Shown one piece after another: positions 36,913 to 48,400 of a stretch of DNA of 64,000 nt (positions within the stretch are counted from its first letter, which is position 1; every line of letters starts with the position of its first letter). A program made the position numbers and the translations under genes. The notes beneath the pieces were generated by a model. The model had not been told where the DNA came from. It saw only the letters and a program-made list of their open reading frames with translations, and made no database searches. Location: assembly GCA_949130495.1 (NCBI GenBank), contig OX422222.1:103033709-103097708 (forward strand). The letters run 5' to 3'. The DNA is from Sambucus nigra (Eukaryota > Streptophyta > Magnoliopsida > Dipsacales > Adoxaceae).

Positions 36913-37705
36913 TCCCAGGTGTGTTCAACTTAGGTGACTTAAATTTTGACACTGGCGGTATCTCAACAGCTTTTGGGTAAGCTCCTTCGCCTAACGAAAA
37001 AACATTCTTTCATGCCCCTAACAGACGTTGTTCTAATGGCTACCTCATCATTGATTTCATAGCACAAAGCTTATAATTACCTTACCTCGTAGAATTACCT
37101 TACCTAAGTGCATTTCTGGACTCAATTGGTTCAAATTTCACCCATGGTGCTAATTTTTGCTCTACTGGTTTGACAATCAGACCCCAAAATAGAACCATAT
37201 CCCGAAGTGGTTACAGTCCACTTTCATTAGACGTGTAGTATATTCAATATTCTAATTTTCACAGAAGATCTCAATTATAACGTAAACAAGGAGGGTTGTT
37301 TTGAGATTTATTGCCCGAAGAGGATTACTTTTCTTGTGGCCTTTACACTTTTTACATTGGTCAAAATGATATCTCTACTGTTTACAAACATGACATGTCC
37401 ACTGGATAAGCTAAGTATTATTTTCTAGATGTTCTGGGCCAGTTTTCTAAAATCATCAAGGATTTTATAACCCTTTTTTAGCTTGTTGTGGCCATAGAGG
37501 GAAATATAAATACAACAGATTCATTGAATGTGGAACTAAAAAGACTGAATGGTAAAGATATTGTGATTACAAGGTAGATTCGGGTTAACTTGGATGGAAA
37601 TCACTTCACAGAAGCAACTAATCAGTGGATGGTTGATCAAAATGATAATGGCTCATTTTTGGACCCACCAATTCCATTCAATCTGGCTTGTCATAGGGAA
37701 AATCA
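36913..37705 (+). pseudogene. GDSL-type esterase/lipase pseudogene
   Basis: Conserved blocks appear in the right order on the plus strand. Near 36920 is FPGVFNLGDLNFDTGG (block I, with the catalytic Ser of GDS replaced by Leu). Next comes FFHAPNRRCSNGYLIIDFIA, then SAFLDSIGSNFTHGANF, then IRPQNRTISRSGYSPLSLD. FYIGQND (block III) lies near 37351-37370. LDGNHFTEATNQW (block V, Asp and His kept) lies near 37588-37628, followed by DPPIPFNLACHRE near the end. The segment before block V is much shortened. Several stops and frame changes are present. These enzymes are usually secreted lipid or carbohydrate-ester hydrolases. The copy covers most of the mature protein without clear introns. It is inactive because of the lost nucleophile and the stops. 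Confidence 0.9.
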
Positions 37706-37799
37706 CTGATAAAATTTATATGCATGCTTTTTTCTATGATGACATTTGTACTTATAAAACAAGACTATTTGATGTGATTATATTATATGTTATGCAAAA

Positions 37800-39188
37800 G
37801 TAGGAATAAATCTACTATGGATTTACTAACATTCATGTCTATTCGCAAGCACCACATTTTATGAGAATTAAATATACAATTTTCAGTTGTGTATTAAATG
37901 ACCAAACTTCAAATAGGGATGATTTCAATTATCTTACAAAGCAGAGTTCGGTTTTAATTTTTTTGTCCTTTAAATATATTTTTATTTGATAAAAATTTAT
38001 TTAATGTTTGTATGATCTTAGTTGTGAACTCAATTGAGTTTCATAACTATTGTTTAAAGGAGTAATATATATGTGTTGTATCAATGTTCATATTGCTTAC
38101 TAATGACATCTTTATGTGATTAAACAGAGTTTTGTGTTTTTAAACAAAATGCATTTGGGATAGTACTATGTTTTGGAATAGAACGTGAAATATTTTATTG
38201 TACAAATTTCAAACTGAATTTCCATGTCTGAATTTCAATCTTTAATATCTATCCATCTATCAGCATTGGTGTTCAGTAAAGATTGTCTTCATCGAAGTTT
38301 GAAGTTTGTCATCGAGAAAATTTGAAGTTTACTGAAGTTTGTCTGCATTAAATTTTAAATCTTTACGGAGTTTGAAGTTTGACTTCAATAAATTCCTAAT
38401 TATCTCAACATTGTACATCTCAGTTGCCTTCATGAAACATTTTCATTGCACAAATTGATGAAGTCTCTCCTCAACCTACAAAAGGTAATTGGACAACTAT
38501 GGGCTCACCTATTTATTTTCTACGATTAGAGTATTAGTTTTATTTTTAGTAATCTTTTTGATGTCATCTGCATAGGGACCATACTACTTGAAAACAAGAA
38601 GTTTTCCTCAGTGCTTGCCTTCATTTTGTAAATATAGAGGGAAAATCTATTTCTTATGTTCTTATTTAAATTGGTTCAGTTTATGTAGGATGTGATCATT
38701 TAAAGTGGTTCATTTCACTTATTAAACATGAAAATAATTACTTCCCCTCTTTGAAGACATTATATAGTTGTATCAATTTTGGTCTCAATGCTTATATGAA
38801 AGACAATTTTCGTAGAATGTATGTGTATAAAGTCACTTTTGTTAAACTTATGTTATATTGACGCTTAATTGCTCAAAATTTTTTTTTCGTACAATGTATG
38901 TCTATAACTCTTTTTTAATATAATTATTGGTAATACAATTGTTGGTACATATTAGCTATTGAATTTTTAACTCCTTTTTAAATTGAATTTCACACTTTTT
39001 ATCTATCTGATATTTTGGTACTTATTTGCTAGATGGGCTGTTAGCATGATGAAGGGATACAATTTAGAGAGTTAATAGTTCTATAGTAAATTCATTGTGT
39101 TTTAGGAACTTGCAGTAGGTATAGCAGTAGGAGTTTGTTATTTTTTTTAGGCCCATTTCTATAGCAGCGAAACTTGTAACTTATTGAT

Positions 39189-39247
<59 letters not shown>

Positions 39248-39280
39248 CAGTAGAAGATTTTTACTATTCAATAAAAGGAT
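37800..39280. other. AT-rich CACTA interior without recognisable genes
   Basis: I see no coding similarity here. A short cluster of tttgaagttt repeats lies at 38296-38385, and a (TA)n microsatellite at 39190-39245. Confidence 0.6.
39190..39245. repeat. (TA)n microsatellite
   Basis: About 27 uninterrupted AT units. Confidence 0.95.
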
Positions 39281-39504
39281 AAGACAACTGAAGGTGATGA
39301 TTTTGATACCAAACGAAAAGATGAAGGGTCTGATCTTTCCTTAGTTTTTTCGTTATCTGACCCAAAGCTCAAAACTAATATGCTTTACTTAATACAAAAG
39401 GACTTTAAACAGTTACCTTGGGCACATAGAATATCTCTCAACCCTTTTTTATTAAACACACACACACAATCTGACCAATTATATTTTGTGTTAACTCAAG
39501 CCCA

Positions 39505-39770
39505 ATGCAAGGAAATGGTACTTTGCATTGCGGATATTTAGTGTTGAAGTTCATGAAGTACTTCATGGAGTATCCGTCCATACCTTTTGAAACAAAGGTA
39601 TGTTATCGATGTTTTCTCTTTTTATCTTATTACATAAAATATTATTTAGTTATTAATTATTATATATTGTAATAATAAATTCAATTATATCTTCAATTTT
39701 CAAGATGAGAAGATTGCCCGATAAAGTGACATACACGTCGAATGAGTTCATTACCGATTATATATATTAG
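39505..39770 (+). pseudogene. ULP1-like cysteine protease C-terminal fragment
   Basis: An exon-like stretch (39505-39597) reads GNGTLHCGYLVLKFMKYF followed by MEYPSIPFETK, then a gtatgt splice donor. A second stretch (39705-39768) reads DKVTYTSNEFITDY after an ag acceptor. The CGY-V--FMK core with a preceding G-T-L--C spacing is the catalytic-Cys end of ULP1/C48 peptidases, which are often encoded within plant CACTA and Mutator elements. Its position near the right end and its plus orientation fit the transposon's own gene. The His and Asp of the active site are not seen, so only the tail of the domain remains. Assignment is by motif and moderately secure. Confidence 0.6.
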
Positions 39771-40139
39771 GTTGTTTCGAATAACTATATTTTGCTATGT
39801 CCTAATAACAATTTGTTCAAATGATTGTGTTTTGATTAAAAATATATTGATTATATTTGATTGCGGGGTTACTCATTCTGGGTTGGATAGCGCCGAGAAC
39901 AAATTTGATCGAGCACTACATTTTAGATTATTGATTGTGGATCTTATGATGTAGTTCACAATGCTAGTTTTTGGATATTGTAATGTGTCATCACGTAGAT
40001 AACTAGACGTTAGTTAGTTTTTGGATATCATCACGTAGTTCACACACTAGCTAGTTTTTGGATATGATGTAGCTCACATCAATATTTTTTTAATGTAAAT
40101 ATCTTGTTGTATATTAAGTTAGTGATATTTATGAACTTG

Positions 40140-40485
40140 GTTATTACCTATTTATATGGGTTGATTTAACCTCAAATAATATTTGTCTATTGATGGAGAT
40201 ATGATTTTTTTTTTCAAATTTTTATATGAACATTTATGTCAGTTTTGAAAAAACTCTCATAAAATTACTAAAACTGAGATAAATGTAATGTTATTTACGT
40301 CAATTTTTCATGAAACCGTGATTAAAAACATGTTGAATATTGTAGTTTTTATGTGTGTTATAAAAAACTGAGATAACTATGATCTTATTTATGTCAGTTT
40401 TACGAACATTTATGTCAGGGCTGTATATGTCAGTTTTAAAAAATTCTAAAACTGACATAAATGGTCATTTTTGTCAGTTTTTGAC
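40140..40485 (+). repeat. Right subterminal repeats of the CACTA element
   Basis: About ten copies of tttatgtcag or its inverse ctgacataaat occur in both orientations within 350 bases of the right end. Such subterminal motifs are the transposase binding sites in CACTA elements. The left end has fewer and more diverged copies. Confidence 0.8.
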
Positions 40486-40514
40486 TGACATAAATGACTG
40501 TTTTTCTTGTAGTG
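40486..40514 (-). repeat. Right terminal inverted repeat of the CACTA element
   Basis: Ends ttttcttgtagtg, the inverse of the left terminus, and is followed by the ggt target duplication. Confidence 0.93.
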
Positions 40515-40831
40515 GGTGTCCAGACTGCTGGATGTAGTATCATCATATTGTCGGCCCCCATAGGGTGGGCTAGTCGATTGGTCGTCTGAATAGGACATAA
40601 GTTGAGGCTTCTATCCCCACAGGCTTAGGCTGATTTGGGTCATCAGGCTTGTCAATAGTGGGGTCGGCCTCCATAGGGTCCTCCGGTCGTTTGAACTGTG
40701 TTGACAATGATGGGGTCGGCTTGGCTGACCCCCTATCTTCAGTATAATCCCTTGGGGGTAGAAATAGAGTTGATCCCTCGTCCTAGACGAGATTACCCTC
40801 GGCCTGGCTAAGGGTGTATTTTGGTATATCA
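40515..40831 (-). repeat. 3' LTR of gypsy element 1, inner part
   Basis: It continues the LTR from the CACTA insertion point. It matches 48760-49016 through ctgctggatgta, ggcttctatccccac, gggtagaaatagag and ggtatatca. It is longer than the 5' copy by an extra stretch near 40690-40740. It ends in CA at 40831. Confidence 0.88.
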
Positions 40832-40846
40832 ATCACCCCTTAGCCC
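40832..40846 (-). promoter_or_regulatory. Polypurine tract of gypsy element 1
   Basis: On the minus strand gggctaaggggtgat directly precedes the 3' LTR. It is interrupted by two pyrimidines and is somewhat decayed. Confidence 0.55.
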
Positions 40847-41296
40847 TTAACCATCGATGTTGTTGAAATGGATAAGGGGTAATATTGTCTTTGGATGTCA
40901 AGTTGATGAGTGGTCAGGTTGATGAATGACATTTGTCAGGTGTGAATCATCATTGTGTTCCCCATAAATAACGACAACACATCACACTTAGGACTTTGTG
41001 CCCTAATGATGATTCTTCTCGTGGGTTATGCACCGCTTTGGTTATTTGGCCCATTAATGGCAAAGTATTTAAACCTTTTTAAAATGATTATTCCTCTTTC
41101 TTCAGCTTTTTTCTTTGCACTCTCTCTCTCTCTCTCTAGCCTTGGAAGTTAACCTACATTGCTTCATTTTCGTGAGAGCTCCGACTTTCTTCCAGTTTCT
41201 CCCACTTTCGGTCTTCTTTTCCAGGTAATCTCTTTGTCGTTCTTTATATTTTCCTTATATTTTGTACTGGGTTTTATGTGATTAAGTCAGATCTTG

Positions 41297-41520
41297 AGTT
41301 AGCTTTTTAGAGGGCAAGGGATGATACTGTGGAGGCATATAAACTCTCTAATGAGTTCCAAGGCTTCAACCTCGAGTACTTGGAGAGAGGAATTAAGACG
41401 TACTATGGGTGGGTCATCTTAAAGTTTACCGACGTGGTTTCAGCCATTCGCCCTGCTTTGGAGGTTGTAGATCTGGAAGAACCCTTAATGGCTGAGGCTC
41501 GGTCCTATGTGGAGTCTTGA
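41297..41520 (+). pseudogene. Antisense ORF remnant between integrase and 3' LTR of gypsy element 1
   Basis: A plus-strand frame, opposite to gag-pol, reads RARDDTVEAYKLSNEFQGF followed by LEYLERGIKTYYGWVILKFT and further acidic sequence, ending with a stop at 41520. Tat-type gypsy elements of the Retand/Grande/RIRE2 group carry an extra antisense gene at exactly this place. The A/E/K-rich AYKLSNEF-type helix followed by a Y-G/C-K-type stretch resembles the C-terminal end of those proteins (Pfam calls them putative gypsy-type transposases). Their function is unknown. Only about 70 codons remain; upstream sequence at 40960-41150 may be its promoter or leader. Assignment is inferred from position and a weak match. 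Confidence 0.5.
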
Positions 41521-41799
41521 ATAGATGTTGAGGGAACGTGTACATTTGAGGGTCGACCTGTCGCTGAAGGTACCGTGCCAAAGAATGCTGAGACTCTGCC
41601 CTCTAAGACAGCTCCTTAGTGTGGCCATCTGTGTCCTGTACCACATTTTTTCGTAACTTCATTTTTCCTTGTATTCTTCTCTACCTTTATTTTGAACACC
41701 ATAGGTATCATCCCCTCATTATATTTTAACTTTTTATATGTTCAACGAGAGTACCTTTCTTTTCTATTTTGTCTTTTTATTCCTCCCTTTATATGTTCT

Positions 41800-42100
41800 C
41801 CTTCGTCTTTCTTGAGAGAGTCCCTATTATTGACCCCCATCATAGACGAGGGTGGTTATCCACCAAAGAAATGATGTTTTCAATTATTAAATCCTCCCTC
41901 GTCTTTCTTGTGAGTGAATGGATGGTCGTCCCTATCATTCCCCCTCATCATAGCCGAGGGTGGTTATCCACCAAATTAATGATGTTTTAAATTATTAAGT
42001 CCTCCCTCGTCTTTCTTGAGAGTGAATGGAGTGTCTTCCCTACCATTCACCCTCATCATAGCCGTGGGCGGATATCCACCAAATTAATGATGTTTCCAAA
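41800..42100 (-). repeat. Tandem repeat of about 100 bp in the 3' untranslated region, three copies
   Basis: cgtctttcttg anchors at 41804, 41900 and 42008 give periods of 96 and 108. Each unit also contains cctcatcatagc and ggttatccaccaaattaatg. Related text (aaacatcattaattt-gtgg) is found in the 3' region of gypsy element 2, so the motif is a family trait. Confidence 0.85.
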
Positions 42101-42358
42101 ACTAAATGTCCCTTGATGTTATTGGCAGTATATGGATGACGTTGTCCCCATCCATATTGTCGTATCACCAAAGAGCATTTAAGCCTACTTCACCACGAAT
42201 GATATTCTCTAGCTTAGTGTGAATTATCCCGACATATACCTAAATTGACAAACACAAGATGAGGGGACAGTAAAATATTCTCATTAACATTCCAAGTGTT
42301 TTATGACACAACACATTCATTATAATTGTGAACAAGTAGGACATCAACTACAACATTA

Positions 42359-45300
42359 TTAGTAATATTTCTTCAAATGATCTGCATTCCAGGGGTTTGA
42401 AAAGGGTTCCCCCTCAAGGTTCTCTAGCCTATAGGTTCCTAGGACAACTTCATTGGTGACCCTGCAAGGGGAATGCCAATTTGGGTGGAGCTTGTTAGGT
42501 TCTTTCCATGCCAATTTGGGTGGAGCTTTTTTGGTTGGTAACCTCAGTTTTCCCATTATCCCGAGGTCGGCCTGGGGTAGAGAAGAACTATTTGATCCCA
42601 ACTCTTTCACAATATTTCTCTAGGTAAACGTTCTTAAACTGAGTGTTGTTATCTGAGATGAGAGTGTTGGGGAGACCATACCTACATATGATATTCTTCC
42701 AAATAAACTAGAAGGTATTATGCTTGGTGATCGTGATCATTAGCTCCGCCTCTTCCCATTTTGAAAAATAATCGATCGCTACGATCAAGTAGTGATAGTT
42801 ATTAACAGCTCTAGGCAAGGTTCCTACCAAATCGATTCCCCATACTGCAAATCTCCATGGGGATGTAATGGAGGTAAGAGGTTGATGGGGCTGGTGAGGA
42901 TGGTGGCGAATCTCTAACATTTATCACACTTCTTCACATATGCCGTAAAATCCTTCGCTAAGGTCGGTCACCAATATCCCTGAGTGACTATCCCTTTTGT
43001 TAACGTCCTACCTCCAACATGTTTTTAACAAGACCCCTCATGCACATCTTGTAAGATATGTGGAACCTCAAATGTGTGCACATACTTAAGCAAAGGGAGC
43101 AAGAACCCCTTTTTGTACAAGGTGTCTCCGATGATAGTGAATTTTGCAGATTTGTACATCAAATTGTTCCTTTCTTATTTTTCCTCTAGCATGTCCCCAT
43201 CTTTAATGTATCTTATTAGAGGGTCTATCCATTAATATTCCCCATTTATATTTAAGCATGAACCAAGTGTTCCATATGCCTCTTCAATCGTCGGCCGAAG
43301 TAAAATTTCCACTAGAACTGTTCTCCTGATATCTGTCCTAGCTGCTGAGGCTAGTCCAACGGGTGCATTGACTTGACCATTATCTAGCCAAGGTATGCTA
43401 TTTAACTTTACTTATTTGAAGATTTTCAATAGGGACTTTACTCTCAAGATATTTGGCCATTCTCTCATCCTTAGCCTCGTATGCTGCTAGTATCTAATTC
43501 ACTACCAACCTTTAGTCACTATGGACCAAGATCTGTCCAACACTAAGAGACCTACACAGGGAGACTCCTACTATCAGGTGCTCATATTATGACTCATTTT
43601 TTGAGGCTTTTAAGTTGAACCTTAAGGCATATTCGATGTCTGTACCATCGGGTGCTAATACTACCAATCCAACTCCACTTTCGCTCTCATGGGACGACCC
43701 ATCAACAAAGAGTTTCCACATAGCCTGTTCCTCTGAGAAATTTCCCTCAGAGAGGGATTCTTATCTAATGAGGTATCTTCCCTCATTTTTAATAAGTTTT
43801 TCTCCAGCTGCGCTTGTCTTAGCCTCATCTGTGGACGGGTCAACAATTGTGTCTTGTTGGATATTTATCTTCTCGAGGTTCTCATTTTTAGCCTCATCTT
43901 CTTTCCAAGCAAATTCAGCCACGATATCTGCTAATGCTTGCCCCTTGATGTCCATCTTAGGTTGATACACAATATCAAACTCTCCCAGCTCTATAACCCA
44001 AGCCATTAGCCTCCCCGATTTCTCAGGCTTGTGTATAACCTGCCTAAGAGGGAATCAGTGAGGATCACCATTGTATGGGACTCAAAGTACGCCTTCATCT
44101 TCATTGAGGCATGAATAAAAGGATTGGATAACTTCTCCATCCTAAGGTACCCTTGTTTTGCCCCTTGGAGTGATTTACTGTTGAAGTACACCGGCTTCTG
44201 CACCCCATCTTCTTCTCTCACAATAGCAGAGCTAATGGCTCACTCTGAGATGGCTAGGTACACATACAACCTTTCACCTTGCACCGGACAAGACAAAAGC
44301 AATGGAGATCCTAGGTAGGACTTTAATTATTTGAAAGCCCTGTCACATTCTTCATTCCACTAGAAGGCCTTTCTGAGTACTTTGAAAGGCCTTTCTGAGT
44401 ACTTTGAAAAATATGAGACATTTGTCTGTGGCTCTTGATACAAATCAATTCAAAGACGCCACTCGCCCTGTGGGCCTATGAACATCTTTAATGTTATTTG
44501 GGGTATTCATTTCTAGTAGAGCCTTTATCTTCTCAGGATTTGCATCAATACCCCTTTGATTGACGATAAAGCCCAATAACTTTCCACCCTAAAAATGCAC
44601 TTGGCTGGGTTAAGCTTCATCCGGTATTTGTCCATCGTGTAAAAGTTCCTCTCAAGGTCGGATACATGATCCTTAGCTTTCAAACTCTTGGTCAGCATGT
44701 CGTCTACATAGACCTCCATAGACTTCCCAATTTGGTCCTCGAACATTTTATTCATGAGGCACTAATAGGTTTCCCCTGCACTTTTCAGACCAAAGGGCAT
44801 GACCCTATAACAGTAAGTCCTTTTGTGAGTAATGATAGTTGTTTTTTCTGAGTCCTCGGGGTTCATGAAGATCTGGATGTAGCCCAAATATACGTCCATG
44901 AAGATCATTAGCTCATGGCCTATAGTAGCGTCTACCATCTGATCAATGCGGGGAAGAGGGAAACTGCCTTTGGGGCAGTGTTTGTTGAGGTCGGTGAAGT
45001 CTGCACACATTCTCCATTTCCCATTTGCTTTAGGGACTATGACCACATCAGACAACCATTTGTGATAGATGACCTCCCTAAAAAAGTCAGCCTTTTCTAG
45101 CTTCTTGACCTCATCCCTTATGACCTCATATTTCCCTCGGGAATAAATTCTACTCTTTTGCTTTATTTACTTGGCATCCTTTACCAGGTTGATCTCGTGA
45201 CACATGATTAGGGGATCAATTCTCAGCATGTTCTCATGACTCCATGCAAAGATGTTATTTATTCTCCTCATCATCTTGATGAGCTCTTCTTTTATATCTA

Positions 45301-45949
45301 TCTTTAGGTCCTTGCCTACTTGGATAGTTTTTTTTTGGTTCATTCTCATTGAGGATGATGTATTATACCTCTTTTACGGCTTCTCCCTTATTTAATTAGT
45401 CTCATCCGTGGGGTCAAGGGTATCAATATTGTAAGGGGTGGTTTCTTTATTATACGCCTCTCTTTCCTCGGCTGAGTTGAAGTAGCATTCTCGTGCCGTC
45501 GTCTGGTCACCCTGAACTTACCTTACCCCATAAGGAGTCGGGAATTTTATCATCTGGTGAATCGTGGAAGGCACGGCCTCAAATTCCTTGAGGGTTACCC
45601 ATCCTAGTATAATGTTATAGGCTAAGAATACATTTTCATCCATTATAAAAAAGTGGACCTTCCTGGTAATCCATCTCAGCCACTCGTCTCTCATTCTTAC
45701 CTCAGCCTCATACACTCCCAGGGGATGAACCTTTTCTCCACTGAAACCAATCAAGGGATGATGGTATGGGATGCGCCTCACACGGTTGAGTTCTAAGGCT
45801 TTAAAACACAGCCCAAACATCACATCTGCAGAGCTGTACCCATCTACCAAGATCCTCGGCACCCTGGTGGTGATGATGAGAGGGTCATCATGAGTGGCTA
45901 AGAGGAATTTGAAGTCCATCCTTAAGAACCCCACTATCAGAGAATCCAT
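42359..45949 (-). pseudogene. pol: Gypsy element 1 Pol: protease, reverse transcriptase, two RNase H domains, integrase
   Basis: Domains follow in order on the minus strand. Protease (45949-45518) has ILVDGYSSADVMF, where the usual DGGSS or DSGSS site has become DGYSS. Reverse transcriptase (about 45350-44500) has GKWRMCADFTDLNKHCPKG, PLPRIDQMVDATIGHE, MPFGLKSAG and the catalytic YVDD near 44710-44699. The first RNase H (about 44400-43850) includes FDIVYQPKMDIKGQALAD. A second, archaeal-type RNase H (about 43735-43400) begins WKLFVDGSSHESESG and keeps HSD. Integrase has an N-terminal zinc-binding part (about 43160-42920), a core with WGIDLVG and YHYLIVAIDYFSKW (42860-42740), and a tail ending NPWNADHLKKYY at 42359. 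Two RNase H domains define the Tat branch. Stops and frameshifts break every domain. Pol would normally copy and insert the element in the nucleus. Confidence 0.9.
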
Positions 45950-46299
45950 ATCAACCTTATTCCTCCTTTTTAGATTGGATTCGATAGAGGTTCAGTGCAC
46001 AACTTTTGTCACTGCCTTAGCCTCAGCTACATGGGCCTTCTTGTCAGTGACTTTTAATCCTCCTCTCGCTAGTCCTCTGGATATCAATCTAACACCGAAC
46101 GTAATCATATTAAGCCTTTTCACATGGCCGTGGTCATCTCTCGATGGAAGGTCGGGATCATCAGCATCCTCTTCGGGGTTTTCTCTTTTATTGGGAGGAT
46201 TTTCTCTGCATGTATCACTTTTTTCTACTTAGAGTCGGCCCCTCAGCCGCTCTCAAAAGCACCCTTGTCCACGTACTTTCTTAACTTCCCTTGTTTTAA

Positions 46300-47965
46300 C
46301 ATTTATTCAATTTCATGTTTTAGAGCAAAACACTATCGATCAAATGGCCATGGTCTTTGTGGAATTCACACCACAATTTTTTCTTCCCCTTGTGGGGTGG
46401 TGCTCTTAACTTATCAGGCCATTTAAGGATCGATCGCTCTTTATCTCATTCAGAATGTGTTCGTAGATGACCGTCAGACGGGTGTAATCCGTGAACTTGT
46501 CATCTGCTAGTATTTTCTTCTCCTCCTTGTTCTTTTTTTGGTATTTACCTCCACTAGTGTCTCATTTATCATCTTCTAATTTGGCAGGCATTTCCTCTTC
46601 GGCATTCATCACCTTCCCCATTATTGCTAGCAGTTTAGCCATTGACTTCGGAGGGCCTTCAGTAAGCTTGCATAATAGCTTCCCCTTTTGAAGTCCTCCG
46701 ATAAGGGTTTTCATGGCTATATTATCTTCGTAGTCTTTGACCTCTAACTTTTCTTTGTTAAATATCGCTATGTAGTCTTTGAGGCTCTCATTCTTCCCCT
46801 GTTTAACATAGAGAAAATGAGTGGTCTTCTTCTGTGGCCTCACTCCGAAGTAATAGTTATCGATGAATCAATTTTCTAGATGCTTAAAGCTTTCAATGGA
46901 GTTCTTTGGAAGAGAGGTATACTAGACATTTGTGGCCCCGGTCAAAGTGCTAGAAAAAGCACGACACCTCATCTCATGTGGGATAGAGTATATGTCTGCC
47001 ACTGATTAGTACATCTCGATATGATGGATCGGGTTGGTACTCCCATCATACCTTGGGGTGACCACAGGTGGCTTAAACTTTTATAGCGTTGGGAAGTTGA
47101 CTATTTTTTCCACAAAGGGTGAGCCTATGGAATATCCTCTTTAAAGCGGGTCTCACCTATTTAGGATATCACCAATTTTATTCTACATCCCCTAGATTGA
47201 GTCATTCCATGGCCTCACAGGGTCGCCCTGGTCGATGTTATCCCCGACCGCTTCTTTGGGGTGAACTGAGGGCTCTGTTGTAGCCAACCTTCATCGGTTA
47301 TTTATTTATCCCTGACCATTGTCTTATCCATGGGGGGTCAGCCATCGTGGGGTCGTCCATCTGTTACCTCTATTCTAGACCGTGAGAGACTTCTCGATCT
47401 GGACAATATTTCCCTCAGGTCATTGGCTGGGCCCAACCTCTAAAAGGCCAACCCCCTGCTCAGACGGTCAAAAGATGAGCCTATCGGGCTATCGTCAAAA
47501 TTCTTTCTTCTGCACCTTTCTCAGCTCCCCTGGATGGGTCGTACAGTATTGTTGGAGACCTCTTATGGCTCCTAAAAATCTATGGGAGCCTCTTCCACTC
47601 CCATGTCATCATATCCATCCTTCGAGAAAGGGTTTCCTTGACTCCCCAGGCACAGATGTCGAGGGTCAATAATATGCCTCCGCTATTATAGATATGGAAG
47701 GTCTTTTCATGGTGCCTAGGGTGGTCCCCTAGCCTCATGTTGTCCTAGTGCAAATGTCGGAGTAATCATCTCCGGTGAGACTCCGGGTGGTCTCAGTAAG
47801 TTTTGGCTAAGAGTTGAAAATTTCTCTCGCATAACCTGCTGGCTTGCTACCAAAGACTTCAAAGCGGCAGCCACCTCATCCATCTCAGATTGAGGTGGTA
47901 CATGGATGGAACTAGATCCTCCTCGGGTGGTAACTCCTATGCCATAAGTTTGAGCTGTGAAGATC
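46300..47965 (-). pseudogene. gag: Gypsy element 1 Gag, broken
   Basis: On the minus strand the frame begins near 47965 with GVTTRGGSSSIHVPPQSEMD and continues DEVAAALKSLVASQQVMREK, a probable coiled coil. The retrotransposon Gag domain spans about 47090-46560: YDGSTNPIHHIEMY, CRAFSSTLTGA, SFKHLEN, VKQGKNESLKDYI, FNKEKLEVKDYEDNI and LIGGLQKGKLLCKL. A remnant of the CxFHxDHGH knuckle region lies near 46380-46340. Several stops and shifts are present. Most of 47130-47700 is proline- and charge-rich linker. Confidence 0.85.
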
Positions 47966-48110
47966 TAAATGATTAAAAGACTAATGAGCTTGAGAACCTT
48001 AATGGATATCTTTCAAAACTGAAACAGCTCCACACGAAGGGGGAGGACTTATTCACCACTAGAGTTTCTGGTGCGATCAAGTTATATAAAAGAAGAGATA
48101 ACTTTTCGTT

Positions 48111-48129
48111 TCCATAGACGGTGCCAATC
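48111..48129 (-). promoter_or_regulatory. Primer binding site of gypsy element 1
   Basis: On the minus strand ttggcaccgtctatgga lies three bases inside the 5' LTR. The form ttggcgccgtctgtggga is common in plant Tat-type elements; this copy differs at a few positions. Confidence 0.75.
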
Positions 48130-48132
48130 TAA

Positions 48133-48365
48133 TGATGCTAAGAATCACCACCACCAGATAAGAGTTGATGAGCTCAAACAGTAGCAACAATGGCAGCAAT
48201 AGAGTTATGTTCGCATATAGGTATTTGTATACAAGGAGGTGAGTAGAAGAGTAATGGAGACAATGATGTATAGTGGTTCAGCCAATCTGTCCTACATCCA
48301 ATGTGAGTGTGTGATCCACTAAATTTGGGCACTAATAGCCTTGGATACAATGCACAGAAGCTCTC

Positions 48366-48400
<35 letters not shown>

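Larger units (their letters stand above)
26297..40514 (+). mobile_element. CACTA (En/Spm) DNA transposon, 14.2 kb, non-autonomous and carrying gene pieces
   Basis: The ends are cactacaagaaaa and ttttcttgtagtg. The terminal inverted repeats (26297-26325 and 40486-40514) match at 27 of 29 positions. A 3-bp target duplication ggt flanks the element (26294-26296 and 40515-40517), as expected for CACTA elements. Subterminal regions contain repeated atttatgtcag/actgacataaat motifs that would bind transposase. No TNP2-like transposase is recognisable. The inside holds two Helitrons, sulfate transporter and GDSL esterase fragments, and a ULP1-like remnant near the right end. Movement would need a transposase supplied from elsewhere. 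The element interrupts the 3' LTR of a gypsy element and is therefore younger than that insertion. Confidence 0.92.

Noticed and set aside
26297..40514. An intact CACTA transposase gene
   Set aside because: No TNP2-like motif or long frame is visible on either strand. The coding pieces belong to other genes.
43615..46690. Plus-strand open frames of 60-116 codons across gypsy element 1
   Set aside because: They lie opposite clear minus-strand Pol and Gag domains and show no family match.
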